Both the position numbers and the translations under genes were made by a program. DNA of 64,000 nucleotides from Acanthococcus lagerstroemiae (taxonomy: Eukaryota; Arthropoda; Insecta; Hemiptera; Eriococcidae): positions 39,075,214-39,139,213 of the forward strand of contig CM063110.1 of the NCBI GenBank assembly GCA_031841125.1, written 5' to 3'. Shown one piece after another: positions 1-10,869 of this stretch. Within the stretch, counting starts at the first letter, position 1. The number at the start of each line of letters is the position of its first letter. Under the pieces are notes generated by a model. It was not told the DNA's origin. It saw nothing but the letters and a program-made list of their open reading frames with translations, and ran no database searches.

Positions 1-1344
1 TGTATAACAATTACAGAAAACGCTCTCTTTCTTAAAAAAGGGGCATTTTAGTGATATGAGAGAATACGCGCGCTGAACATTTCTTATGAATCTGCGCGTA
101 AATTAAGAACTGATGATACGCCCGGCAAATTTCCCCATCTTTACTTCTCTAAAACGCCCATTTTTGTAACACGAAGAAATTCGCACGTTGAATGTTTTCA
201 AAAAGCAATGGCTAATGCGCGCGTAAATAAAAAGTTGTTAAAACTGCCAGTAAAATTTTCAAGGTTCTAAGTGATTTTCTAGTTAAAACGCCCGTTTTTT
301 TCAAAAACGCGCTCTTCGAAGGCGGAGTTTTGTCAGCAGGGTATGGTCAAATGGTCATTGTGAAGTGGGAGGGGAAGGACGAGTTCAAGAGCACGATATC
401 AGCGCCGTGAAAAAATTATGTTTCTTAAGTGGACCAGATTTTAGTATCGTTGGAAAGAGCGTAAAAAGTATAATTTTTCAAAATTGGACCCCCAATTCAA
501 AAATGTGTACTCACGTTGAAAAAAAGCTTATCCCCGATCTGCAAAATCAGCGTTAAAAGACACTCTTGACACTCTTTTTGAGTCAAAATAGTGTCGGTCC
601 TTAACAATCGCATAGGCTCCGCCCACTTGTATAGCAGAATTGATCGGTCAAAAGTGTGTCAAGAAGTCAAAAATGCGTCGGAGTGCTCTGATTGGTTGAA
701 ATATTGTCAAAATGTCAAAATACCGTGTCAAATTTTGCAAAATTGACGCAGGTCAAAATTATGTCAATCCTTGTAGATCGGGTCAGTAAACGCTATGTCA
801 TACAGTTTCTACATGGCTCTTCGAATCACGTATTCTCAAAAAACATATTTGGCTGGTTGGTTCCTTTATGCTGAATAGCGTCCATTTAATTTTAGCTACC
901 TATATTTTGAATACTGAATACGATGGCGTTGACCATTTTTCTCGAGAACTTCTTGTTTTCTATATTAAAAATTAAAATCTCATCAAATTTTTCTCGTTTT
1001 ATTCCTTCTTGTCGTCCACGAATAACTCCGCACTGATACTGATAATAATACTGAATGCCGCAATAATTGTTTGATCAGTGGTATTATTTTGATGATGCTA
1101 AAACTCGCATTTAAGATAAAAGATAAAAAAAAAAAAGAACTACAATCCAAATCAGCATTAAATTCCTCGCTGAAAATACTTATAGAATCATAATATTATG
1201 TTCTCACTCATGGTTTTTTTACAAAATCTTAACTTAATTAACTAACCTTTTTCGATAAGCTCAAATCGATAGTAGGTACATACGGTCATTGAACACGATA
1301 TTAGATTTTTCTGATGAAATTTTAATTTACCATAAATTTTTCAG
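1..1344. other. No gene seen; degenerate short repeats
   Basis: No exon with convincing splice sites is visible. Bases 50-310 look like two diverged units of about 125 bp, sharing GCGCGTAAAT and AAAACGCCC motifs. Bases 570-770 hold a cluster of GTCAAAA followed by a GTGTC-like word. The stretch is presumably intron or upstream sequence of the IMP-L2-like gene, whose earlier exons are not visible. Confidence 0.5.
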
Positions 1345-1510
1345 GCTGGTTTCCCAGAGCAAAACGAAATCATCAACACCGCTATTGGGAAAGTGAAATC
1401 TCGTCTGGTGATTGATTGCGTTATGCCACATCACCAGGGAATGTACACTTGCTCTGGCACCTCCGGCTCAAAGAAGAAGTTGCCTTCGCCCATTACGGTA
1501 TTAGTGGAAG
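1345..1510 (+). CDS. ImpL2: IMP-L2-like coding exon (end of Ig domain 1)
   Basis: The exon is preceded by a pyrimidine-rich TTTTTCAG acceptor and followed by GTAAGA. It is read from base 1345 in phase 0 and ends one base into a codon. It encodes AGFPEQNEII through PITVLVE and contains the Ig F-strand cysteine in GMYTC. Confidence 0.85.
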
Positions 1511-4500
1511 GTAAGAGACAGCACCTGTTTCCGCAATCGTCAGTTTTGATTAACCCGTCATAAGGTTTTCTACTGATACGTAGAATTTTTCGTGTAATTG
1601 GCAGGAATTTTCATGCTAATGCTACTGTGCAGATGTTCGTTGAATATTCATAACCTCTCACTAATGTAATATTCGCGCCATTCTACGAGATCTTACGCAA
1701 AAAAATGTACCTCACGTGCATTTTAATATGTTACAATTTATTTGAATTTTTACTCGACGTCCAATAATTAATTACCGCACCCGGTTTTGATTACGGCCAA
1801 CTTGTTAGTTATTCGTAAATGTCGCAATGTACCGATCGGTAGGCCGTACTGATTTATTGATGTTTATTTTCAGAAAATGGCGATATGCCGAACTTATCAT
1901 GTGATCGAAACAAGCCCACAGTTCCTCGTATCGTTACATGGGGCCCTACGCTGCTAGAATTCGCAGATAGAGACATCATTCTACCCTGTTCTGCCATTGG
2001 TAATCCGGCGCCGGAAATTTATTGGATTAACAATAAAAACACAGTCATAGATGCCGAATCCGTTTTATCTCATTATAAAGTGAGTTCACATTCCCTTGTG
2101 GTTTAAAATCAGCGCTGTTTACTGAAACCTAAACCATTCTCCGTAAATGGCAGAGGCGTAATAACCGGGTGAGGGGGGGGGGGTCTAAGGGTGCCAGGGC
2201 ACCCATTCAGTTGTGATGGGCACCTTCAGCGAAGGATAATGTTTTGATTTAAAGCTGTTATTTATTCAATTTAGCCATTGATAGACATATGCTCTGAGCA
2301 CCTATTCACAGTACTCTGGTATAGAGTCATTAGCAAGCATAAGTTTCTGAGGTTAGGGCCAACAGAACTCAGGTCAAAAGCAAAGGTTGATCTGACAACC
2401 GAAAGAGTGACGAAACATGATTTCCTCACAATATTTCACTTCAACAAGCGTGCACATCATTACAACTAGACTCAGTCTCAAATAGCATCCTCACTTCATT
2501 TTATGCTGATGAAATGTTCCGGGAAACGTACCTACGTCCTCATACATGTACCACATAATGTCCATGAGGAAAAAAGAGATCAGTTTAGTAAACATTATTG
2601 TGGACCATCTACTTGACATTTTTTTGTTACGTAGACAGTCTTCTAAGAATTTGCAGATATGTTAACATTTTGATTGGAAAGCCGTTAACATATTCAGAGG
2701 CGTGGCCAGGGAAGGGTAAGGGGGCCATGGTCCCCCACGAGTCGTGTTGCCATCGCTGCATAATTATGCCGAATTTGGCATAATTGTAACTCGTCTAGCA
2801 TGTAGATTTCATATCTGCATAAAAAAATTAGCGTAATTTTCTAGAATAATCGATATACAGGGTTAGTCGGTTTTTCTTCCACCATAGGAAAACTCCGTTA
2901 CGCTGAAGATCTGTTATCGGTTTCGTCGCTATTCACGAATAGCGTATAGCGCGCCTAACCGATAACAGAATGTACTGTAAAATTTGTAATTCTTTTTTTT
3001 TTTTTAAACGGCGCTTATCGCTTTATTTCTGTCTTTCTGTTTTATCTACACAAATTTATGATCTATCGAATTTAATGATTTTAGTATGAATTCCAAACTA
3101 TATTTCCCCCAAAAATAAATGTATAGGAATTTTTGATCTGCATCCTTGAATAAAATGATTCAATTTTACATTTACATCCCATTTCAGATCAAAAATTCGG
3201 ATATACTTATTTTTTGTATGAAAATAGTTTAGAATTCATACAAAAATAATTAAATTTAGAAATATTATGCTAAAAATTGCCGCAAGGCTGTGTAAAAAGG
3301 AAAAATAAATCTGGCATAATTTTTTGGTATAATGTAGTATATTAAATTGGCGGGAAAAATACATAATTTTGAAAATCAACATAGACTAGCAAAGATTGGT
3401 TTAGAAATCTAGCATAATCTGGCATACTTTTTACCTCTATCTGGGATAATAAAAATTTTCGAGCTGGCAATACTGCCCCTGAGCTTCTTACCTACACTTT
3501 TCTTTTTTTTGTTGTTGCTACAATAAATGTAGGGCAACTCGATAAAAAAGGGCATATTTAAGTTTTTTAGCTTGCCCCCCCGCCCCTTGCACAAATCCTG
3601 GCTACGCTACTAAATATATTTGTCGATAGTAGACAGTCTTCGCTGAATTCATGTAGACCTGAAGGTTGTCCCATGTTCATTCAGAGTATTTCATGTTGTA
3701 TGTGTCCACTGACATGAACACTATCTTAGCTAACTGTGGGCACGCTCACCTATGTGAAGTCGAGACATTCCAAGGGTTTATTTGAACACTTTTCAGCGCC
3801 GTCCCGTGACTTAGCGAGACCTAAGGCAAAAATACAACACAAAGCGCGGAAAATTTTTACTTGTGCAATTACCAAGGTCTCGCGATAATATCTCTGAGCA
3901 CATTTTCAAGGTCGCGCGAGGGCTTGTTGGTGCGATGCCTCAGGCAAAATATCCCTTTGCCCTCCTCTCGGGATGGCACTGACTCTTTTAACTTGTGTTA
4001 TTCCATGGGATATTATATTATTGACACTATTTGTCTAGTAATCGTACCACGCTTCCATAAACTTGCAATGCCGATGCAAAGCTTTGCATAAACAATAAAA
4101 AAAAGAGTCCGTATTCTTGTTAACTTTAAGGTTCATTTATGGCGTGTGGACGGTGTTTCGCGGACGTATACCATATATGTATGAAGCTTAAATCATTTCA
4201 ATATTGCTCGCTTGAGTTATTATGAGACATGATTCGCATATTATTGAATCTTAATGGTGAATGTATAGGCATTAGGCACTAAATCCGAATTTGTTCCTGG
4301 TCTAAAGTGTTGTACTACTACACTGTCGTGCTTGCTAAAAACATGAATTTTTTTTTACATGTTTGCGATTTGGCTCGTTATTGTTCATCTATTTTTTCCT
4401 TATCTTCTCAATCCATTTAGAAGGTCTTATTTCCATTCTAGCCTTCTAAATTGAGCTTCATAGTTTTGTCTTACCTATACATTTGCAACCAAAAAATTTC

Positions 4501-4987
4501 ATAAAACTTTATTATCCTGAACGTTTTAAAAACGTAGGTACGATAGGACGTCCCCTAAACTTAGTAATACACCACTTCTTAAGCCAGAACGTGAAAAGGT
4601 GTTCAGATACCCGCAGTACTTTGCGCCTTGCTTTGATCCCTTGTTGAACAAACATTACGAATCACGTTGTAATAAATTCCTTTCCTAATCGCAGGTATTA
4701 GAAAACGGAGACTTATTAATATCACAGATCAGTTGGGAAGATATGGGCACATACACGTGCATCGCACAGAACTCACTGGGGCAAGATAAGGTGGAAACAT
4801 TTGTGTATCCAGTCAAAAAAGAAGGTAAATATCACTTATCTGTATAACCAAACTGACTTGCTTTTTAAACGGAATTATACCCGTGCGTGTTTTAATTGAT
4901 ATTTCGTTTCCAGTATCGCACATACATAGTATATACTCGTACCTACATGAAATACTGATGCATTTTCTTGTGTACATTTCAGAATAA
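1345..4987 (+). CDS. ImpL2: IMP-L2-like secreted immunoglobulin-domain protein, 3' part of gene
   Basis: The family is the arthropod neural/ectodermal development factor IMP-L2, a secreted two-Ig protein that binds insulin-like peptides and IGF-like ligands and dampens insulin signalling. Four coding exons are visible: 1345-1510, 1874-2079, 4695-4824 and 4983-4987. Introns begin GTAAGA, GTGAGT and GTAAAT and end in AG, and all phases match. The first exon holds the end of Ig domain 1, with the F-strand motif GMYTC. The second starts Ig domain 2 (LPC then IYW). The third completes it with NGDLLIS, WEDMGTYTC and FVYPV, the C-terminal signature I associate with IMP-L2. The protein ends PVKKEE. 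The signal peptide and first half of Ig1 must lie upstream, mostly outside the window. The large intron 2080-4694 is filled by hAT-type elements. Family assignment is from recognised motifs, not a search. Confidence 0.85.
1874..2079 (+). CDS. ImpL2: IMP-L2-like coding exon (start of Ig domain 2)
   Basis: The acceptor is TTTTCAG and the donor GTGAGT. The first two bases complete the split Glu codon, then 68 codons follow. Ig B-strand cysteine (ILPC) and C-strand tryptophan (EIYW) are present. Reading on past the donor gives a stop shortly after, which supports the splice. Confidence 0.85.
2151..2250. repeat. Possible hAT terminus fragment
   Basis: CAGAGGCGTAATAACCGG at 2151 resembles the CAGNGGCG-type TIRs of other elements in this window and is followed by a G-run. 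No matching inverted end or TSD was found, so it is at most a solo or truncated end. Confidence 0.3.
2695..3612. mobile_element. Non-autonomous hAT-type element in IMP-L2 intron (918 bp)
   Basis: The left end CAGAGGCGTGGCCA mirrors the right end (reverse complement TAGTAGCGTAGCCA). The element is flanked by 8-bp near-identical repeats AACATATT (2687-2694) and AATATATT (3613-3620), a hAT-type TSD with one change. No transposase reading frame is present. Confidence 0.7.
3794..3981. mobile_element. hAT-type MITE (188 bp) in IMP-L2 intron
   Basis: The left end CAGCGCCGTCCCG matches the inverted right end CAGTGCCATCCCG. The flanking 8-mers ACACTTTT (3786-3793) and ACTCTTTT (3982-3989) form a TSD with one difference. 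Confidence 0.7.
4695..4824 (+). CDS. ImpL2: IMP-L2-like coding exon (end of Ig domain 2)
   Basis: The acceptor is ATCGCAG and the donor GTAAAT. The exon encodes VLENGDLLIS, WEDMGTYTC, NSLGQDKVE and FVYPVKKE, and ends one base into a codon. If the donor were not used, translation would stop at 4845-4847 after eight further residues. Confidence 0.88.
4983..4987 (+). CDS. ImpL2: Terminal coding exon of IMP-L2-like gene (five coding bases)
   Basis: A long pyrimidine tract ending TTTCAG at 4982 is followed by AATAA. Joined to the G left by the previous exon this reads Glu-stop, giving a C-terminus ...PVKKEE, in the style of the acidic IMP-L2 C-terminus. The exon continues as 3' UTR. AATAAA at 4983 overlaps the stop and ATTAAA occurs near 5146, but I cannot fix the poly(A) site. 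Confidence 0.6.
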
Positions 4988-6060
4988 ATACATCAAAACT
5001 TATTCCTCGGATATGTTATCCGACCAGCGTGAAGATGTCAGTACTTGGTACCTACTCAGAATATAGCAAGCGCTGTACTGCTGCACTTTATTATCATTAT
5101 TTTCCTTTTTTTTATGTTTTAATTTATTATTTGTTTCATACATGAATTAAAAAAAATTCTCATAATGCTTTTAGCTAATTCATTTTCGAACAATTTTAAA
5201 TAGCCTCTTCTCTGAACGGACGATTCTTTAAGGTAGAAGAACAAAAAGGAAAAAAGTACAAGAAAAGGAAATACATACCTACAAAATAACGCGCTACATA
5301 TCATCACCATGAATAGTATATTTTGCAACAAGCGCTTCTTGGAAAAGTTGAAAACTATTTTTTTTTAATACATGCTCGAAAAGCAGTATTTTGTACTTTG
5401 TAGAAGTTTCTAAAACACGCATAAGCGACGAAAACGACACGCCTGTCCATCTAGTGTGAACCTCCCTTCTACTGCCAACTGCCAAAAGTAAACATACGGT
5501 TTTGACGTCACTTTTTTGCTCTAGTGCAAAACTGGATTATTTAATATTTATGCATTTTTTTTTGTGTTTTGTTTATATAGTACACTGTCGATTGGGAAAT
5601 TTCACTTCTGGCACTGAAAAGGATAAATAAGACGCTTTTTGAGCATGTAGAAAAAAAATCTAATTGCTTTAATGCACAATTGGGATGCGGAATGAAATGT
5701 AGGAGCGCTAATGTGTACCTCATAATACAAGATTGAGTGATCATGGAGGGAAATAACATTGCTGTAAATGGGAAATAGGGTTTTTACAAAAAATCATTAT
5801 AAAATAAAGAAACGACGGACATGCTTCAAATTTGAACTGCAGGGAGCTACATATTTGAACTTGCGATTAAAAATTTAATATATCAGGTAACAAAATTAAT
5901 AGAAGTGCGGTGAAGTAAGAAATGAGAAGTACGTTATCAGTTGCCGGCCCGACCCGCGCGACCTATATTTATTTTTCCTCCATTGATCACTCAATGAGGG
6001 TTCACAAAACATCCGCTAGATGTCAGCCACTTTGATTCCGAGTCCCAATAAAGGAATGTA
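4988..6060. other. No gene seen between IMP-L2 and nested hAT elements
   Basis: The stretch is AT-rich and presumably begins with the IMP-L2 3' UTR. Only short shadow reading frames are present. AATAAA near 5800 could be a distal poly(A) signal. Nothing else is recognisable. Confidence 0.5.
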
Positions 6061-6068
6061 TGTAGAAC

Positions 6069-6975
6069 CAGGGATTCAAAGCCAGTCGTTTTCGGCTTAA
6101 AACTTGGCTTAAACTTTTTATTCAATCGAGTTTCTTAAGCTGATTTAAGCCAATGATTTCTCCCGTTTGAACGACTACTTAAGCCAATCCCATTGGCTTA
6201 ACTTCGTGTTACTTTTTTTGTTGGAACGACTACTTAAGCCAAACCTATTGGCTTAATTTCGTGTTACATACCGTATCATTTTTGTTCATTTCACTTAATT
6301 TTATTCATACTTACTTTTTCTTCAAATAAAAATTGTTTATGTTTGTTTGCAGGCAAAAAGATTAGCAGTGGCGGAACTACGATTTTTTTTCGGGTGGGCA
6401 CGGAAGGGCCGGATTGTTAAGGACGGGGATTTTTTTAATAAAACACCGGCTTGAATGAAACTATGCACTTGTTATACAAATTTGTATATGTATGTACTTA
6501 CATAATATTAACAATTAATATAAAAGAATACGACTATTTTTATGATGAAGAGCAAAATTCTCTACAACATTATCTAAATTTAAACTTTTGGCAAATCGAT
6601 TACAAGTATTTTATTTTTGAATTCTTTTCGTCTATTGTAAGTGAGTTATTTTTCGTTAAAAAAAATCTCAGATCGTTCAAAAAAAATTGGGCGGGCCAAA
6701 AAAATTTTTGGAAGGGCCTGGCCTACCCAGGCCCGCCCTTGGTTCCGCCACTGAAGATTAGACTTCTTATCGTGAACCTGATCGTTCATTTTTGTAAGAA
6801 GTACTGTAGCTTTTTTTTTTTTTTTTTTTTTTTAAAGCTAATAGATTATCAGCAATGATCAGCTATTGGCTTAAGTGAAAAAAAAAGCCAAACGAATCAC
6901 TGACTTAATGGCTGACCTGAAATCGCTGAAACAACAGCTTAAACTTAATTAATGGCTTAAACTTTGAATCCCCGC
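6069..6975. mobile_element. Outer hAT-type MITE, split by an inner MITE
   Basis: The left end (C)AGGGATTCAAAG mirrors the right end (inverse GGGGATTCAAAG). Perfect 8-bp direct repeats GTAGAACC flank it at 6062-6069 and 6976-6983; if the leading C is element, the left duplication shifts by one base. Subterminal TTAAGCCAAT/ATTGGCTTAA words recur at both ends, as in hAT elements that have multiple transposase-binding sites. A 388-bp element is inserted at 6366-6753. Without it the outer element is about 510 bp. Confidence 0.75.
6366..6753. mobile_element. Inner hAT-type MITE with perfect 8-bp TSD
   Basis: The element starts CAGTGGCGGAACTACG and ends with the inverse of CAGTGGCGGAACCAA. A perfect 8-bp duplication AAGATTAG lies at 6358-6365 and 6754-6761. 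It inserted into the older MITE at 6069-6975. Confidence 0.9.
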
Positions 6976-7023
6976 GTAGAACCCAGTGAAGTCTTTCTGA
7001 AAAATTAAGAACACGGATAAACA

Positions 7024-7131
7024 CTGATGTTGGATTTACATTGAAGCTATAAACATGCTATTAACAAATCTGCTATGCACATTTTAAATGGAGCATACTT
7101 GTTTATAGCGTCAATATAAATCCAGCATCAT
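7024..7131. repeat. Short foldback repeat
   Basis: Arms of about 36 bp (7024-7060 and 7096-7131) share GATGTTGGATTTA and GCTATAAACA in inverted orientation around a ~35-bp loop. It is possibly a small MITE. No TSD is evident. Confidence 0.55.
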
Positions 7132-7144
7132 GAAGCATGAAATG

Positions 7145-7350
7145 ATATATGGGACCGTGGATACCGGTCGACCACTTTGGGGGCTAGTCCCCTTGAGCGA
7201 CCCCTGCGGCTCCGCTCAGTACCGCCGGCCGGTTGGAAAGCGTACTTCAGCGAGATGTCGCCGCAGCCACCAACCGGTTCACAGCGCCCCGGCCCCCAAC
7301 GCCGAAACGGGGTGCAGCGAGAGCGGAGGAGTAAGGGTCGGTAGACTCCA
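7145..7350. other. GC-rich island of unknown nature
   Basis: About 200 bp are markedly GC-rich compared with the AT-rich surroundings and similar in composition to the R1-like LINE at 26.2-27.2 kb. A reading frame of 87 codons crosses it but has no recognised motif. A degraded GC-rich retroelement piece is the likeliest explanation. Confidence 0.3.
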
Positions 7351-7359
7351 CCAAAGAAA

Positions 7360-10300
7360 AAACTGCAATAAAGAATTACACCAGTACAGTTAGAAACCAG
7401 TATTATTCGGTCAAAAGAAGCGGTAACTGCACAATATTGCGTAACGTCTTATACCTGCAACTGTAACAAACTTTATAAGCGAGTATCGCCACATGATATA
7501 ATTGGGGTTTAAACCTCATCTAGGTAGTGTTACCATAGGCGAACGTTTTGTGGGTATTGTTATCAGTTTGGGGTGATCTATTTACACTAAGGAACATTTA
7601 CCCCAAATTGATAAGAACACAATGAACATACTGACAGTGCTGCCAACACATGCAACTTAGGCTTAAGTCCCAATTGCAGATAATGATATACCATGTTCCT
7701 GAACATTCGGAAATTGCAATGGAGGATTTACTTTCACATGTATCAAGAGCATTTTTGGCCTAACTCTGAAGTATTGTTGGCATCAAGTCAGTGGTATCCT
7801 CAGGAATTTCATTGTAGCAGGGTCGTGCAGATTAGGTCGACCAAGTATGTAGCCTAAGCACCTATCCCAAGCGTTCGTAACTGACTCGCATACTTTCACA
7901 TCTTTTTACTCGTATCTCTAAATACTTTATGAAAATGTTTGTGTGTGTTTGTTCGAGGTTGGCGGATGAACCGTAAGAACTGGAGGGGAGCGGTCATACT
8001 TTCTGAATGTGTTCGTATAAATTCTGAGGTTTTGAGCTAAAAAATCTTTCGGTACCCTTATTAGGTCGTAAAACCATGCCCCCTCTGGTGAACCCCCAAT
8101 TTTTTTAACTTGCACGGTTTGGGAAATGTTTTACGTTGAACTTCTTCACATTATGTTAAAGTTTCGTGTCTGTAATTGCTGTCCTTTAGAAATTATTAGT
8201 GGGTTAAGAATCCGAAATTTTCAAAACGAGCTTAAAATCGGTAGATACCTTATCGTTTTTTTTTATTTTCTTCTAAAGTCGGATTGGAAAAATCCCAGTG
8301 AATCTCGAAGAATCTTGAACCTGCAGAGATAGATGATTTTTGAAGGATTTTGTGAATAAGTGTATGAAAAAGTCTAAACTAATCCTAATAATGTCGGGAA
8401 TTAGTCTACAAATCTCAATCAAGCCAGGAATAGTCATTATAAACGAATCTCGAAGACTTGTTTGGAAGTGATAAAAACATGTTCAGAAGTCTTGAAAATC
8501 TTGAACAAGATTCAAGGAGCATTTTGGGTGTGAGGGGGTGGAGTAACCTTGTCAAGTACTAGTAAATTCACGACTGTACAACAGTAAAGTTCCTTTATTT
8601 TCATTTCTACATTGAATAAAATACAAGGACAAATATTTAATTATAAACAGAACTGAAGACAGTGGATAAAATTCTAGTCAATAAAACACCAGAAGGATAA
8701 TAGGAGGGTGCGGCAAAAAGATATTCTTGCCCTCTAGCTATGTGCAAGTGGGCCCTTATAGTCTCTGTCTGTCTGTTGTAATTGCAAAATGTTATTAGCA
8801 CTTGTGTTTTGAGCCCCATGTTAGACAATAACTATTTCGATGTAAGTCAAAATGATCCAAATCGGGTCCACCAATATTCATCAAGAATGTTGGGCATTCT
8901 AGGACTATTCGCGTTATACGTAGACACTAAATTAAGTCACTTGGAGGACTGAGTGCAAAAACGGATTAAGTGCTTTTTTTTTTTTTTTTTTTTTTTTTTA
9001 CGGCAGACTATGCTGAGATTAATATTAGTTAACATTGTCAGTCATTGCAAGAAAATTAACCATTGCTCACACTCTCAGTCCTCCACTCTTCTCATACGTC
9101 GCTAGCACCCGAGCAATTTTAATTTTTGAATATGATGTAAATCGAAAATAAGGAAAATCAATGTTGGGTAATGAATGTTCATGGAGTGTCCTGATTTCTG
9201 ACAAGGTTCGTCACCTCATTTCATCTGTATCATTTGCTTAATTTTAGGTTAAGAAAAGTGAAAATTATTCGAGTTTCAAGTAAACAAAATTGTTTCTCAG
9301 GACGGCGTGCACGAAGGGTGGTTGATATCTTTCCAATCGTTTCATTTTTTCTGAAATACCTACACATTATGTTAGAGTAAGTAACGGAACATTTATCTCT
9401 AAAATATCAGCAGCATTCTTTCGATATCTACTATGAAAATATTCCGGAAAAAAAAATGAGCCTTTAGTCAACTGAGGCACAGACATACCAAAACGACTCA
9501 ATCTCCAAATCTAAACAATTCTTGGTTAATTAAACAATATTCCAAGTCAAAGTTCAATTTTTTCATTTTTGTAGTTTATCAAGTTAGGTATATGGTTACG
9601 GTTCCAACGTTATGCGAGATTCAGAGTACTGAGGAGTAACAATACTTACTAGATAATGTAACATAAAGAAAAAACTATTGGAAATGCAAAGCATGATGGA
9701 ATGCCGCAGTGGCCTTATTGTTGTTGGCAGTTACTGATAACGGAAACGATATCATGCGGAATAGACCAATAGCGAATTTTATATTCTTCCCGTGTCCCCG
9801 TTTTCAAGTTTGTTTTCCACCGAGTTGCGTCACACAAAAGTAACTCGAATTCAGAGCGCAATAAATTTTCACTACGGCTGATGCGTTCTAACAGAGATCT
9901 TCAAAAGCTAGAGCACTTCTCACATTTGAAGGTTAAACTATATACTTAATACTACTGAGATTCACCCCTCTCCCCGAGAACTTTCTATTTACACTACGGA
10001 AGCAGAAATAACAAAAAAGATGATTCCCAATTCATAGACAGTTCACAGCACAATAAGACCGCGTTCTTCATTGCTTTTAAAGATGAACTGTCGTACACGT
10101 CATTACAATCACACGAAAGTATACTAAACAAGATTAAACTCCCCAACTGACTATCTCACTTGAGGCAGTATTTCGCATTTGGGATTTGAGGCAAAATCGT
10201 GTTTGACTCCGCCCACTTCGACATCATAAAAAAATGCCTAGCTAGCATGTTGTCCTCAAGTCTATTTTGTGTCCTGGGTTTAGACTGGTTGAAAAAGCGA

Positions 10301-10767
10301 CACGCTTTTGTCTCAATTTCTATGTTCTGATGCTTTGTGACCCTCTTTCTCACCGTTCTGGTCGGATTAGTTTTAATTATTCTCTAATTAAACTGCTATT
10401 TGGCTCAGGCTAATTTTAATAATTAATACGTCAGCATCTATGAGTCGATTAATGATTGACATAAGCCAAATATCAGCTCAGTTAGAGAACAACCGACATA
10501 GATTGTACCTGAACTTGTTGCTTAGCCCCTCTCACCAGATCGCCATGGCGCTTTCAACTGTCTGTCACACAAGCGACGTATTTCCGGCAACGTTTTTCAC
10601 ATTTTGCGTCATACACTTCGTCTGATACAATCATAAATGGTCGGCGACAAATCGTTACACGAAATTGGCAATATTTTATAAAATATTAACAGCAGTATCA
10701 CAGTTTCTCAAGTATCCTCTGCATCTCTTTGTGAAGTTGAAATAAAAATACCAAACACTTGAACGGA
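7360..10767. other. Repeat-bearing intergenic DNA, no gene seen
   Basis: A hairpin occurs at about 7557-7622 (TATCAGTTTGGGGT against ACCCCAAATTGATA). Degenerate words of the type AATCTCGAAG/AAGTCTTGAA recur at 8290-8530. A T-run of about 30 bp lies at 8969-8999. The end, next to 10768, should include the SELENOF 3' UTR; a minus-strand ATTAAA near 10371 is a weak poly(A) candidate. No coding exon was recognised. Confidence 0.45.
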
Positions 10768-10869
10768 TTAAATCATATTGGAGGATAAGTAATCAGGTAT
10801 TTCGTTTTCCAGATGGGTCCGCAGAAATTCATCGACAGAATCGGTATTCCATTTTTCGATTGCAACAAC
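10768..10869 (-). CDS. SELENOF: SELENOF exon 5 (C-terminus)
   Basis: Acceptor TTCTAG. The exon encodes AIEKWNTDSVDEFLRTHL and a short tail, and ends with TAA at 10770-10768. Confidence 0.92.
   Translation of the reverse strand, partial: VVAIEKWNTDSVDEFLRTHLENEIPDYLSSNMI

Noticed and set aside
6451..6858. A 135-codon plus-strand frame
   Set aside because: It begins inside the inner MITE and crosses its right end into the outer element. Low-complexity Phe/Lys content indicates chance.
7145..7350. Possible tRNA or rRNA gene in the GC-rich island
   Set aside because: No cloverleaf, no A/B boxes and no conserved rRNA stretch could be found by eye.
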